The translations under genes and the position numbers were made by a program. Positions 1-6,626 of a DNA stretch of 8,504 nucleotides are shown one piece after another. Numbering within the stretch: position 1 is the stretch's first letter; every line of letters begins with the position of its first letter. Under the pieces are notes generated by a model. That model made no database searches. It was not told the DNA's origin and saw only the letters and a list, made by a program, of their open reading frames with translations. Origin of the DNA: Sulfurovum sp. (GTDB lineage: Bacteria > Campylobacterota > Campylobacteria > Campylobacterales > Sulfurovaceae); the NCBI GenBank assembly GCA_030634925.1, contig DAOVZV010000034.1:1-8504 (forward strand), in the 5' to 3' direction.

Positions 1-7
1 ATTATAA

Positions 8-1147
8 TCAAGACAATCTATCCCTAAAGTCTAAATATCCAAACTCTTTTATTACTTCTATTGAGCCATCTAGTCTTTTGATGGCTATTGATGGTAGTTT
101 TACTCCGTTGAATGTAGTTGCTTTGACCATTGTGTAGTGCATTTGGTCTTCAAATATTATGTTGTCTCCGATTGCTAGAGGTTTTTTGAAACTGTAGTCA
201 CCCATTATATCTCCTGCTAGGCAACTGTTTCCTGCTAGACGATATGTGTGTGGATTGACTCCTGCTTCTTGTGCATTTGTGACTTCTGCTCGGTATGGCA
301 TAATGATTGTGTCTGGTAGGTGGGCTTCTGCTGATGTGTCTAGTATGGCTATATCTATGCCGTTGTGTACTATATCTAATACGGTTGTGACTAGATTACC
401 ACACTCCCATCCTATGGCTTCTCCAGGTTCGAGATATACTTCTACTTTGTATTTTTGTTTGAACTCTTTGATGAGATTGATTAGTTTATCTGTGTCGTAT
501 CCCTTGCGTGTGATGTGGTGTCCTCCACCGAAATTGACCCATTTCATCTTTGATAGGTATGACCCAAATTTCTCTTCTACGCTTTTGAGTACGCTCTCTA
601 GTGCTGAGCTATCTTGTTCGCACAATGCGTGAAAGTGCAATCCGTCGCAATAATCTAGTATATTATCATCCATATTATCTATGGTTGTGCCTAGTCTTGA
701 ATATAGTCCACAGGGATTATATATCTCTTTTGGAGATTGAGAATACTCAGGATTTATTCGTAGTCCTAGAGAGATATTTGGATTTATTTCTTTGGCTTTT
801 TGGTGATATTTGAGAAATTGTGCAGGTGAATTAAATACTAAATGATGTGATATATTGGCTATTTGTGTTATCTCTTCATCTTTGAATGCAGGTGAGTATG
901 TGTGTACTTCTTTGCCAAACTTTTCTTGTGCTAATAGGGCTTCGTGTAGTCCACTAGCACAACATCCATCTAGGTAAGGAGTGATGGTATCAAAGCTTTT
1001 CCATAGGGCATATCCTTTGAGAGCCAATAGGATTTTTGCTCCACTTTGTTTTTGGATATTTTGTATGATTTTCAGATTATCTATAAGACTTTTTTCGTCC
1101 AATATCCAGCAAGGTGAGGGTAGGGTAGTTTTATCTATGTTTTTCAT
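8..1147 (-). CDS. nspC: Carboxynorspermidine/carboxyspermidine decarboxylase
   Basis: PLP-dependent cytoplasmic enzyme that decarboxylates carboxyspermidine or carboxynorspermidine, the last step of the aspartate-semialdehyde route to spermidine or norspermidine. The 379-residue protein has the alanine-racemase-like TIM barrel followed by a beta domain. Visible motifs are LALKGYALW with the probable PLP lysine K44, HFHALCEQ at 171-178, the phosphate-binding glycine stretch GGGHHI at 207-212, EPGEA at 240-244 and NSCLAGD at 307-313, whose Cys309 is the expected catalytic cysteine contributed to the partner subunit of the dimer. The length is normal for the family. The chosen ATG leaves about 10 residues before the first barrel strand, as in homologues. 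There is no Shine-Dalgarno sequence; a perfect extended -10 box lies just upstream, so the mRNA is probably leaderless. The gene is divergent from rpmH. The partner dehydrogenase gene (lys1-like) is not in the window. Whether the substrate is the C7 or C8 carboxylated amine cannot be read from sequence. Confidence 0.93.
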   Translation of the reverse strand: MKNIDKTTLPSPCWILDEKSLIDNLKIIQNIQKQSGAKILLALKGYALWKSFDTITPYLDGCCASGLHEALLAQEKFGKEVHTYSPAFKDEEITQIANISHHLVFNSPAQFLKYHQKAKEINPNISLGLRINPEYSQSPKEIYNPCGLYSRLGTTIDNMDDNILDYCDGLHFHALCEQDSSALESVLKSVEEKFGSYLSKMKWVNFGGGHHITRKGYDTDKLINLIKEFKQKYKVEVYLEPGEAIGWECGNLVTTVLDIVHNGIDIAILDTSAEAHLPDTIIMPYRAEVTNAQEAGVNPHTYRLAGNSCLAGDIMGDYSFKKPLAIGDNIIFEDQMHYTMVKATTFNGVKLPSIAIKRLDGSIEVIKEFGYLDFRDRLS

Positions 1148-1152
1148 TTGAT

Positions 1153-1161
1153 ATTATAGCA
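1153..1161 (-). promoter_or_regulatory. Extended -10 promoter of nspC
   Basis: Read on the minus strand the sequence is TGCTATAAT, a perfect extended -10 element of the sigma-70 type typical of Campylobacterota, which often lack a clear -35 box. The hexamer ends 5 bases before the nspC ATG, so a start site about 7 bases downstream of the hexamer falls at or next to the start codon. That predicts a leaderless or nearly leaderless mRNA, consistent with the lack of a ribosome binding site. The transcription start itself is inferred. Confidence 0.65.
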
Positions 1162-1243
1162 TACTTTAAGGGGGTTTAGTGTACTATTTCGTCCAAATAT
1201 GCTTATGTCAAATATAGGCAAAAATTATCAAGGAAGTTTCATT
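1162..1243 (+). promoter_or_regulatory. rpmH upstream region and ribosome binding site
   Basis: This gap lies between nspC and rpmH and should carry the promoter of the rpmH operon. A clear Shine-Dalgarno sequence AAGGAAG at 1230-1236 sits 7 bases before the rpmH ATG. No convincing -10 box was found: TACTAT at 1182-1187 is the best, weak candidate. A short hairpin is possible at 1201-1219 (six pairs, one a G-U wobble, seven-base loop), and CAAATAT occurs twice (1194-1200, 1209-1215). Neither is strong enough to call an operator or leader element. Confidence 0.35.
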
Positions 1244-1378
1244 ATGAAAAGAACATACCAACCCCACAGTACACCAAGAAAAAGAACACACGGATTTAGA
1301 CTTAGAATGAAGACTAAAAACGGTAGAAAAATCATATCAGCAAGAAGAGCTAAGGGTAGAAAAAGACTATCAGTATAA
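1244..1378 (+). CDS. rpmH: 50S ribosomal protein L34
   Basis: A 44-residue, very basic protein starting MKRTYQPH and ending RKRLSV, an unambiguous full-length L34, which binds 23S rRNA in the large ribosomal subunit. The signature run of THGFRLRM followed by [18 protein letters not shown] is complete. The ATG is preceded by a good Shine-Dalgarno sequence (AAGGAAG). It is the first gene of the plus-strand cluster and is followed directly by rnpA, as in most bacteria. The rnpA reading frame is the same as the rpmH frame and continues open straight after the rpmH TAA stop, which bears on how rnpA is started. Confidence 0.97.
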   Translation: MKRTYQPHSTPRKRTHGFRLRMKTKNGRKIISARRAKGRKRLSV

Positions 1379-1393
1379 TTCTGGTACGAGACA

Positions 1394-1732
1394 ATTAGTT
1401 CTATCAAGCATTTCACTAGGATTAAGACTACTAGTGAATTTAATGGAGTATATAAATATTCCAATAAGATATGGCACACTCCGTACTTTGTAATCTTCTT
1501 CAAGAAAACAGAAGAGTATAAGGTGGGATTTGTAGCTAGTAAAAAAATTGGAAATGCAGTTCATAGAAACAGAGCAAAGCGTTTGTTAAGAGCACATTTC
1601 ATTGAAAATATAGGGCTTTTATCTAAAGGGTCTTATGTATTGGTTGCAAAACCTGCACTTATTGAAGAAAACTACCCTAAAACAAGCAAAACTTATCTAT
1701 ATGCACTAAAAAAGTGTTCAGCATTAACATAA
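1394..1732 (+). CDS. rnpA: Ribonuclease P protein component, non-canonical start
   Basis: Protein subunit of RNase P, which helps the catalytic RNA remove 5' leaders from pre-tRNAs. The conserved core VGFVASKKIGNAVHRNRAKRLLR, here split by position as residues 44-66, contains the RNR signature (58-60), and VYKYSNKIWHTPYFVIFF upstream matches the N-terminal strand and aromatic cleft that bind the leader. The only standard start in frame is GTG at 1523, which would delete the first 43 residues, including essential fold elements. The frame is open back to the rpmH stop at 1376-1378 with no ATG, GTG or TTG. The best-placed near-cognate start is ATT at 1394, giving MSSIKHFTRIKTTSEF and 112 residues, a normal family length; ATC at 1403 is the next option. 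GGTACGAG lies just upstream but is a weak ribosome binding site. Translational coupling to rpmH, stop readthrough or a sequencing error at the start codon are alternatives. The identity is certain and the start is not. Confidence 0.85.
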   Translation: MSSIKHFTRIKTTSEFNGVYKYSNKIWHTPYFVIFFKKTEEYKVGFVASKKIGNAVHRNRAKRLLRAHFIENIGLLSKGSYVLVAKPALIEENYPKTSKTYLYALKKCSALT

Positions 1733-1782
1733 ATTAACTGATATAACACTATACTATCAATATATATATAAAAGGTACAACT

Positions 1783-3414
1783 TTGGAACAACAAGATCTT
1801 CAGAAACGACTTACTTTAGCTTTGGTACTCTCATTTTTGGTATTTATAGGATATGGCTATTTTTTCCCACAGCCAATGCCCACAAAAACAGAGACAACAA
1901 CCACAACAACTACAAATACTACAGCAAATACAGCTCATCCGACCCCAAATATAGATGTAGCCAAAAACAGTGCACCAGTATCTCATACAGCAACAGTCAC
2001 AACTACAGCATCTACAGCTCCTGTACATTCTGTCAAACTATTGGCTAGTGTCGTATCATCTAAATTTAACTATAGTATAGATGAATTTGGACGAATATCA
2101 CAGCTTGAACTACTAGAGAGTAAATATAAAGATGAAGATGAAAATAATCTAAAGATTTTTAGTCCTAGTGAAGTCAAGCCTTTGGAGATGAGATTTTCTG
2201 ATACCAAGCTAAACCAAGAAGCATTCCAGACTCCTTATACCAATAGTGGTAGTTCATCTTTGGATATAACGCATGGTAGTCAGACTTTGGTCTTGACTCA
2301 AAAACTATCTAGTATTACTATTACTAAAAAGATTACTTTTATGGCTAGTGGTGAACTAGATATAGATATTAGTACTTCAAGTGATGTTCCATATTTTATT
2401 ACTACAGGTCATAGACCAGTTGCAGATAAATCTATGTATATGCTAGTTAGAGGTGCTTTGATAAAGGGTAAAGATAATATTATCAATACCATAGAAGATG
2501 AAGATGCCTTGGGTCATGAGACCTTTAATGGTGCAAAGATAGCATCTGCTTTTGATAGATATGTAGCATCTATGTTCTTTGATTTTGATAAGGGATTAAA
2601 TGTCTCAATCATCAAAGAAGCCAATGGTGACCCTTTGATATTTGTACAAGGTTCTCAAAACTTAAAAGTACGAGCATATATTGGACCAAAAGATGAGAAG
2701 ATATTAGAGTCTATACATATTGAACTTACAGATGCTATTGAGTTTGGTTGGTTCTCTTTCTTGGCAAAGCCATTCTTTAAAGTATTGATATGGATAAACG
2801 ATTATGTAGGTAACTGGGGATGGTCTATTATACTATTTACACTACTTGTCAAGATAATATTGTTTCCACTATCATACAAGGGTATGATGTCTATGCAAAA
2901 GCTCAAAGACTTAGCACCAAAGATGAAAGACTTGAAAGAGAAATACAAAGGTGACCCTGCGAAGCTAAATACTCAAATGATGGAGATGTATAGAAAAGAG
3001 GGGGCTAATCCAATGGGAGGATGTCTTCCTTTGATATTACAGATACCAGTATTCTTTGCACTATATCGAGTATTATTAAATGCCGATGAGCTTCAAGGAG
3101 CTGAGTGGATATTATGGATAGAAGATTTGGCTATAATGGACCCATATTTTGTATTACCTGTATTGATGGGTGCATCTATGTTTTTACAACAAAAGATTAC
3201 TCCAACCAACTTTACAGACCCTTTGCAAGAGAAAATATTTAAGTTCTTCCCTGTGATTATGACAGTATTCTTTATATATTTCCCATCAGGACTAGTATTG
3301 TACTGGTTAGTGAATAATATATTTACTATCATTCAACAATATTATATCAACTATATGTATGCAAAACACAAAGAAGAAGCTATAGCGTTACACAAAAAAG
3401 AAAAAGGAAAGTAA
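1783..3414 (+). CDS. yidC: Membrane protein insertase YidC
   Basis: Inner-membrane insertase/chaperone of the YidC/Oxa1/Alb3 family that places proteins in the membrane alone or with SecYEG. The 543-residue protein has the Gram-negative layout: an N-terminal helix at about 9-28, a periplasmic region to about 320 forming the beta-supersandwich, then the conserved five-helix core. The core begins with WGWSIILFTLLVKIILFPLSYKG near 345-367, followed by the basic cytoplasmic hairpin (371-405), NPMGGCLPLILQIPVFFALY at 409-428 and two further C-terminal helices up to about 524. The groove arginine of E. coli (R366) aligns with K357, keeping the positive charge. The linker after helix 1 is unusually rich in threonine. 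The start is TTG with AAAGG seven bases upstream; starting here gives the usual MEQQDLQKRL-type N-terminus. The stop overlaps the jag ATG by one base, implying translational coupling. Confidence 0.96.
   Translation: MEQQDLQKRLTLALVLSFLVFIGYGYFFPQPMPTKTETTTTTTTNTTANTAHPTPNIDVAKNSAPVSHTATVTTTASTAPVHSVKLLASVVSSKFNYSIDEFGRISQLELLESKYKDEDENNLKIFSPSEVKPLEMRFSDTKLNQEAFQTPYTNSGSSSLDITHGSQTLVLTQKLSSITITKKITFMASGELDIDISTSSDVPYFITTGHRPVADKSMYMLVRGALIKGKDNIINTIEDEDALGHETFNGAKIASAFDRYVASMFFDFDKGLNVSIIKEANGDPLIFVQGSQNLKVRAYIGPKDEKILESIHIELTDAIEFGWFSFLAKPFFKVLIWINDYVGNWGWSIILFTLLVKIILFPLSYKGMMSMQKLKDLAPKMKDLKEKYKGDPAKLNTQMMEMYRKEGANPMGGCLPLILQIPVFFALYRVLLNADELQGAEWILWIEDLAIMDPYFVLPVLMGASMFLQQKITPTNFTDPLQEKIFKFFPVIMTVFFIYFPSGLVLYWLVNNIFTIIQQYYINYMYAKHKEEAIALHKKEKGK
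1894..1914 (+). repeat. ACN-codon run encoding seven threonines in YidC
   Basis: Seven consecutive threonine codons (ACA, ACC and ACT) encode residues 38-44 of YidC, within a longer Thr/Ala/Asn-rich linker (about 34-80) between the first transmembrane helix and the periplasmic domain. The DNA is a degenerate trinucleotide repeat in a low-complexity stretch. It is probably a flexible spacer with no sequence-specific role; its length may vary between strains. Confidence 0.6.
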
Positions 3415-4241
3415 TGATAAGAATTGAAGCTCTCACACTAGAGGAGGCATATCAAAAAGCATCTACAGAGTTATCATGTAGTATTTCAAACCTCCAATAT
3501 GAGGTGATACAATATCCATCTAGTGGGATATTGGGTTTTTTGAAAAAGAGTGCCATAATAGTAGCTTCTTGTGATATTAAAGAAGAAAAAGATACAAAAG
3601 AAGAGAATATTGATGAGTCTAAAAGTACTACTACTGGAAGTATAACAAAGACAAAAAAAATAAGAAAAGTATCAACAGAAGAGACTCCAAAGGTAGAGGA
3701 TAAGCCCAAATCTGAACCAGTTGTAGTCAAAGATGATATAGTAGATAGTTTTTTCGATGCTGACAAGATAGTAAAAGTAGAAAAAGATGAGAAGAGTGAG
3801 CCTATAGTTTATGATGAATTGGCTGTTCTTATAGAGACACAACTCAAAGAGATGTTGTCAAAATCTTGCTTTGGTATAGATGTTGTAGAAGTAGATGTTC
3901 GTGACAATACAGCTCTTATATTTTTAGATGGAGATGATGCTGCTTTGCTTATAGGGAAAGAGGGTTATAGATATAATGCCTTATCTTATATGCTTTTCAA
4001 TTGGTTACACTCCAAATATGAGTTATTTATCAAGCTAGAGATAGCAGAGTTTTTGACTACTCAACAAGATATGATAACAAATTATATGAAGCCAGTAATA
4101 GAAAATGTAGAAAAAAATGGCAAAGGAAAGACAAGATTTCTTGATGGTATATTAGTGCAGATAGCACTAGAACAACTAAGAGAGAGATTTCCAAACAAAT
4201 ATGTAGCTGTCAAGACAAGTAAGACGGCAAAAAATTTGTAG
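3414..4241 (+). CDS. jag: RNA-binding protein Jag/KhpB with degenerate R3H
   Basis: Cytoplasmic RNA-binding protein of the Jag/KhpB family, usually encoded beside yidC. The 275-residue protein has three parts. Residues 1-52 are a Jag_N domain (MIRIEALTLEEAYQKA, then GILGFLKKSA). Residues 53-135 are a low-complexity linker rich in Lys, Glu, Asp, Ser and Thr. Residues 136-215 are a KH domain with the RNA-binding loop GKEG at 181-184. The C-terminal 215-275 segment has the length and helix pattern of an R3H domain, but the Arg-x3-His signature is gone: where homologues read ERRIIHLAL this protein has DGILVQIAL (244-252). RNA contacts there are therefore probably altered. The ATG overlaps the yidC stop by one base and is preceded by AAAGGAAAG. 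In Helicobacter pylori the homologue HP1451 was reported to bind a VirB11-type ATPase, so protein binding is a possible extra role. Family confidence is high; the role here is inferred. Confidence 0.9.
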   Translation: MIRIEALTLEEAYQKASTELSCSISNLQYEVIQYPSSGILGFLKKSAIIVASCDIKEEKDTKEENIDESKSTTTGSITKTKKIRKVSTEETPKVEDKPKSEPVVVKDDIVDSFFDADKIVKVEKDEKSEPIVYDELAVLIETQLKEMLSKSCFGIDVVEVDVRDNTALIFLDGDDAALLIGKEGYRYNALSYMLFNWLHSKYELFIKLEIAEFLTTQQDMITNYMKPVIENVEKNGKGKTRFLDGILVQIALEQLRERFPNKYVAVKTSKTAKNL

Positions 4242-4247
4242 TTATAA

Positions 4248-5612
4248 ATGAGTTTAATAACAATAAAAGCCATGCATAACACAATTACTGCTATCTCTAC
4301 TGCCCACGGTGTATCCTCTATCTCTATCATTAGAGTAAGTGGTAGTGGTGCATTGGAGATAGCAAAGAGAGTATCTACACTAGATGATATAACTCCTAGA
4401 TACGCTCATCTCACATCTATATACAACTCCCAAAACAGACTAATTGACCAAGCCATTATGATATATTTTGTAGCACCATTTAGCTTTACTGGTGAAGATA
4501 TAGTAGAGTTTCAATGTCATGGTGGTATGGTAGTAGCCCAAGAGGTATTAGATACTATCGTCTCTTATGGAGCAAGACTCGCAGTAGCAGGAGAGTTTTC
4601 AAAGAGAGCATTTCTAAATGGAAAAATAGACCTCACCAAAGCAGAAGCTACAGCCAAATTGATAGAAGCAAAGAGTTTGGATGCAGTCAAGATATTGGCA
4701 AGGCAGATGAGAGGTGAATTAGAGACATTTGTATCTGAGAGTAGAGATAACCTACTCAAATCTCTAGCCTATTCAGAGGTGATGATAGATTATGCTGAAG
4801 AGGATATTCCTGATGATATTATGAGTAGTATCACCACTCAACTAGATAGCCTAATAGAACAGATAACACAAATAGTAGATGCTAGTCATAGACGAAGAGG
4901 AATTATAGAAGGGTTTAGAGTAGCTATAATAGGCAAACCAAATGTAGGTAAAAGCTCACTTCTCAATGCACTTCTTAGTTATGATAGAGCAATTGTGAGT
5001 GATATAGCAGGTACGACTAGAGATACTATAGAAGAGCAGATACGCATAGGCTCACATATCATTAGGCTAGTAGATACAGCAGGGATAAGAGACTCTGATG
5101 ATACTATAGAGAAGATAGGTATTGAGCGTTCATTATCTTCTATAGATGATGCTGATGTGATTATCTCACTTTTTGATAATTCATCTATTTTTGATGAAGA
5201 AGATGAAAATATATTATCTATTTTGGATAGATTAGAAGACAAACATATTATAATAGCACTCAATAAATCAGACCTAGATAGTAGATTTGATAAAGAGAAA
5301 CTAAAAGATTATGATATTTTGGAAGTAAGTGCAAAACACTCATTTATCAAACTAACTGATAGATTAGAGAGTCTGTTTGATAGTATTGGTGATGGTGAGG
5401 AGCTTATGCTTATCTCATCTCGTCAGATAGAGGCTGTAAACAAGACCAAAGCATCAATATTGGATGCCAAAGAGCCTCTAATTCGTGGAGAGTTAGAGTT
5501 TTTCTCTTATCATCTACAAGAGGCTGTCAAATCTATATCTTCTATATCAAAACCTTATGATAGTGAAGAGATACTAGATAAGATGTTTGGTGAATTTTGT
5601 CTAGGTAAATAG
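4248..5612 (+). CDS. mnmE: tRNA uridine-5-carboxymethylaminomethyl modification GTPase
   Basis: MnmE (TrmE) works with MnmG to place the carboxymethylaminomethyl group on C5 of wobble uridine 34 in certain tRNAs. Domains are an N-terminal folate-binding part (about 9-125), a helical domain (about 126-220 and 380-454) and an inserted GTPase domain. All G motifs are present: GKPNVGKS (229-236), GTTRDT (255-260), DTAG (276-279), NKSD (339-342) and SAK (361-363). The protein ends FCLGK, the family's C-terminal motif with its catalytic-site cysteine. The length of 454 residues is normal. The start is uncertain. ATG 4248 sits 6 bases after jag, while ATG 4272 gives MHNTITAISTAHG, matching the N-terminus of Campylobacter homologues and 446 residues. 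Neither has a good ribosome binding site. The outer start is reported; 4272 is favoured by homology. It lies in the same transcription unit as jag and the next gene. Confidence 0.96.
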   Translation: MSLITIKAMHNTITAISTAHGVSSISIIRVSGSGALEIAKRVSTLDDITPRYAHLTSIYNSQNRLIDQAIMIYFVAPFSFTGEDIVEFQCHGGMVVAQEVLDTIVSYGARLAVAGEFSKRAFLNGKIDLTKAEATAKLIEAKSLDAVKILARQMRGELETFVSESRDNLLKSLAYSEVMIDYAEEDIPDDIMSSITTQLDSLIEQITQIVDASHRRRGIIEGFRVAIIGKPNVGKSSLLNALLSYDRAIVSDIAGTTRDTIEEQIRIGSHIIRLVDTAGIRDSDDTIEKIGIERSLSSIDDADVIISLFDNSSIFDEEDENILSILDRLEDKHIIIALNKSDLDSRFDKEKLKDYDILEVSAKHSFIKLTDRLESLFDSIGDGEELMLISSRQIEAVNKTKASILDAKEPLIRGELEFFSYHLQEAVKSISSISKPYDSEEILDKMFGEFCLGK

Positions 5613-5613
5613 T

Positions 5614-5940
5614 ATGAAAATAGTAGATTATATCAATTCCGTAGAAGATGTAGAGATTTATGTATTTTTATTTTTGTCTATTTTTACTATATGGTTTATA
5701 TTTAATACTATATCATATTATAGAGGTCAAAAGAGAAAGCTCAAAAATCTACATAAATTTGCTAGACGAGGTGAGATAGATGCCCAAAATGATTTGGCAA
5801 AATATTACGAAACAGGCAAAATAGTAAAAAAGAGCCTATATAATGCAGTATTTTGGTATCAAAAGGCATCTTTTTCAGGAGATAAAAAAGCTAGAGATAG
5901 TCTCAAAAAGTTTATATACAAGAAAAAAAAAGATAAATAA
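5614..5940 (+). CDS. Small membrane protein with a Sel1-like repeat
   Basis: A 108-residue protein of unassigned function. Residues about 15-38 form one transmembrane helix (VFLFLSIFTIWFIF core), followed by a basic stretch (GQKRKLKNLHK). Residues about 54-90 form one good Sel1-like repeat (TPR-related), with the pattern A..D.A..Y..G..V....NA..WY.KAS..GD..A, and the tail is very lysine-rich (KKKKDK). By the positive-inside rule the repeat should face the cytoplasm, where such repeats usually bind proteins. One full repeat is fewer than most Sel1 proteins carry. The ATG starts 1 base after the mnmE stop, with a weak AGG eight bases upstream, so translation is probably coupled to mnmE. The position in the cluster does not reveal a partner. 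A small bitopic adaptor is the most that can be inferred. Confidence 0.8.
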   Translation: MKIVDYINSVEDVEIYVFLFLSIFTIWFIFNTISYYRGQKRKLKNLHKFARRGEIDAQNDLAKYYETGKIVKKSLYNAVFWYQKASFSGDKKARDSLKKFIYKKKKDK

Positions 5941-5949
5941 AGGATAAAA

Positions 5950-6582
5950 ATGTTCAAAAGAGTAAATATAACTATATTATCAATGATGATGGTTTTTTTG
6001 TTTGTGGGGTGTGTACCTGCTGATTTATCTCCAAGTGGTGGTACGACAAAGAGTAGTCCAAAAAATTCATGGGCAGAAGATACCAATATAGATGAAGCAG
6101 ATGCACCAGTCGATACAATAGAGTCCAAAGATGTAGTAGATGATAATGCAAATACTATAAAAAGAATAGCATTTCCAACATCAGAATACACAAATTTACC
6201 AAAAATTGGTAAAGGTACAGTCAAAGGAAAGATTTATATCACAGATGCTTATGATCAGGGTATAATAGGAAAAAATAGTAGATTATATCTCAATCCAGTG
6301 ACTACATACTCCAAGCAATGGTATAAAGATAGCTATATTGGTGGAAACAAAATGGGTAAAGCAGATAAGAGACTATTTAACTATCTCAAATTTACATCAT
6401 CCAATTCAAAAGGAGCTTTTGCATTTTATGGAGTTCCATCGGGTAGTTATTATCTCATAGGTACTGTTAAGTGTGGTGAAGAGTGTGGATATGATAGTGT
6501 GGCAAATATTAGAGTAGCTACAGAAGTGACTATAAGTGGTGGAGAAGTGATAGATAGAGATTTGACCAAAAAGATAGAGTAG
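5950..6582 (+). CDS. Lipoprotein with carboxypeptidase-regulatory-like domain
   Basis: A 210-residue secreted lipoprotein that I do not recognise as a named gene. The signal peptide (basic MFKR, hydrophobic ITILSMMMVFLF) ends in the lipobox FVGC, so Cys21 should be lipidated. Residue +2 is Val rather than Asp, so outer-membrane sorting is likely if the usual rule applies. Residues about 22-75 are an acidic, low-complexity linker. From about 85 to 208 the pattern resembles a carboxypeptidase-regulatory-like/prealbumin beta sandwich: GTVKGKIYITDAYDQGI at the start, then SKGAFAFYGVPSGSYYLIGTV and a final strand ending in ISGGEVIDRDL. Two cysteines in KCGEECGYD could form a disulfide or bind a ligand. 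A Shine-Dalgarno AAGGAT lies 6 bases before the ATG and the gap to the upstream gene is 9 bases, so it is probably the last gene of the operon. The domain call comes from pattern recognition only. Confidence 0.82.
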   Translation: MFKRVNITILSMMMVFLFVGCVPADLSPSGGTTKSSPKNSWAEDTNIDEADAPVDTIESKDVVDDNANTIKRIAFPTSEYTNLPKIGKGTVKGKIYITDAYDQGIIGKNSRLYLNPVTTYSKQWYKDSYIGGNKMGKADKRLFNYLKFTSSNSKGAFAFYGVPSGSYYLIGTVKCGEECGYDSVANIRVATEVTISGGEVIDRDLTKKIE

Positions 6583-6589
6583 ATTTAGC

Positions 6590-6615
6590 AGATAGAGTAA
6601 AAAGATACTCTATCT
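6590..6615. terminator. Hairpin between convergent genes, possible bidirectional terminator
   Basis: AGATAGAGTA (6590-6599) pairs perfectly with TACTCTATCT (6606-6615) around a six-base loop. The hairpin lies 7 bases after the stop of the plus-strand lipoprotein gene and 11 bases past the stop of the minus-strand small lipoprotein gene, where a shared terminator is expected. The stem is AT-rich and neither strand has a U-tract after it, so it does not fit the standard intrinsic terminator; it may act with Rho or protect mRNA 3' ends. Confidence 0.5.
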
Positions 6616-6626
6616 ATTGGATGTAA

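Noticed and set aside
246..813. Plus-strand open frames of 128 and 70 codons opposite nspC
   Set aside because: They lie antisense to a clear, fully conserved nspC and show no recognisable domain; the compositions are what a complementary strand gives.
1194..1215. Direct repeat CAAATAT twice before rpmH
   Set aside because: Seven AT-rich bases repeated once in AT-rich DNA are expected by chance; no third copy or symmetry supports an operator.
1228..1564. Minus-strand open frames of 91 and 64 codons across rpmH and rnpA
   Set aside because: They overlap two certain genes on the other strand. The 91-codon frame looks membrane-like, but this comes from reading the complement of Lys/Arg-rich codons. 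It is not the missing yidD: it lacks that family's conserved cysteine-rich core pattern and is on the wrong strand.
1523..1732. Short 69-residue RnpA starting at GTG 1523
   Set aside because: It would remove the first strand and the leader-binding aromatic cleft, while matching coding sequence continues upstream to the rpmH stop.
1831..2028. Cysteine-rich minus-strand frame of 65 codons
   Set aside because: It is the complement of the Thr/Ala codon run in yidC; cysteine and cysteine-adjacent codons arise from complementing ACA/GCA repeats.
4514..4759. Open frames inside mnmE on both strands
   Set aside because: They are internal to a conserved gene and have no ribosome binding site or domain.
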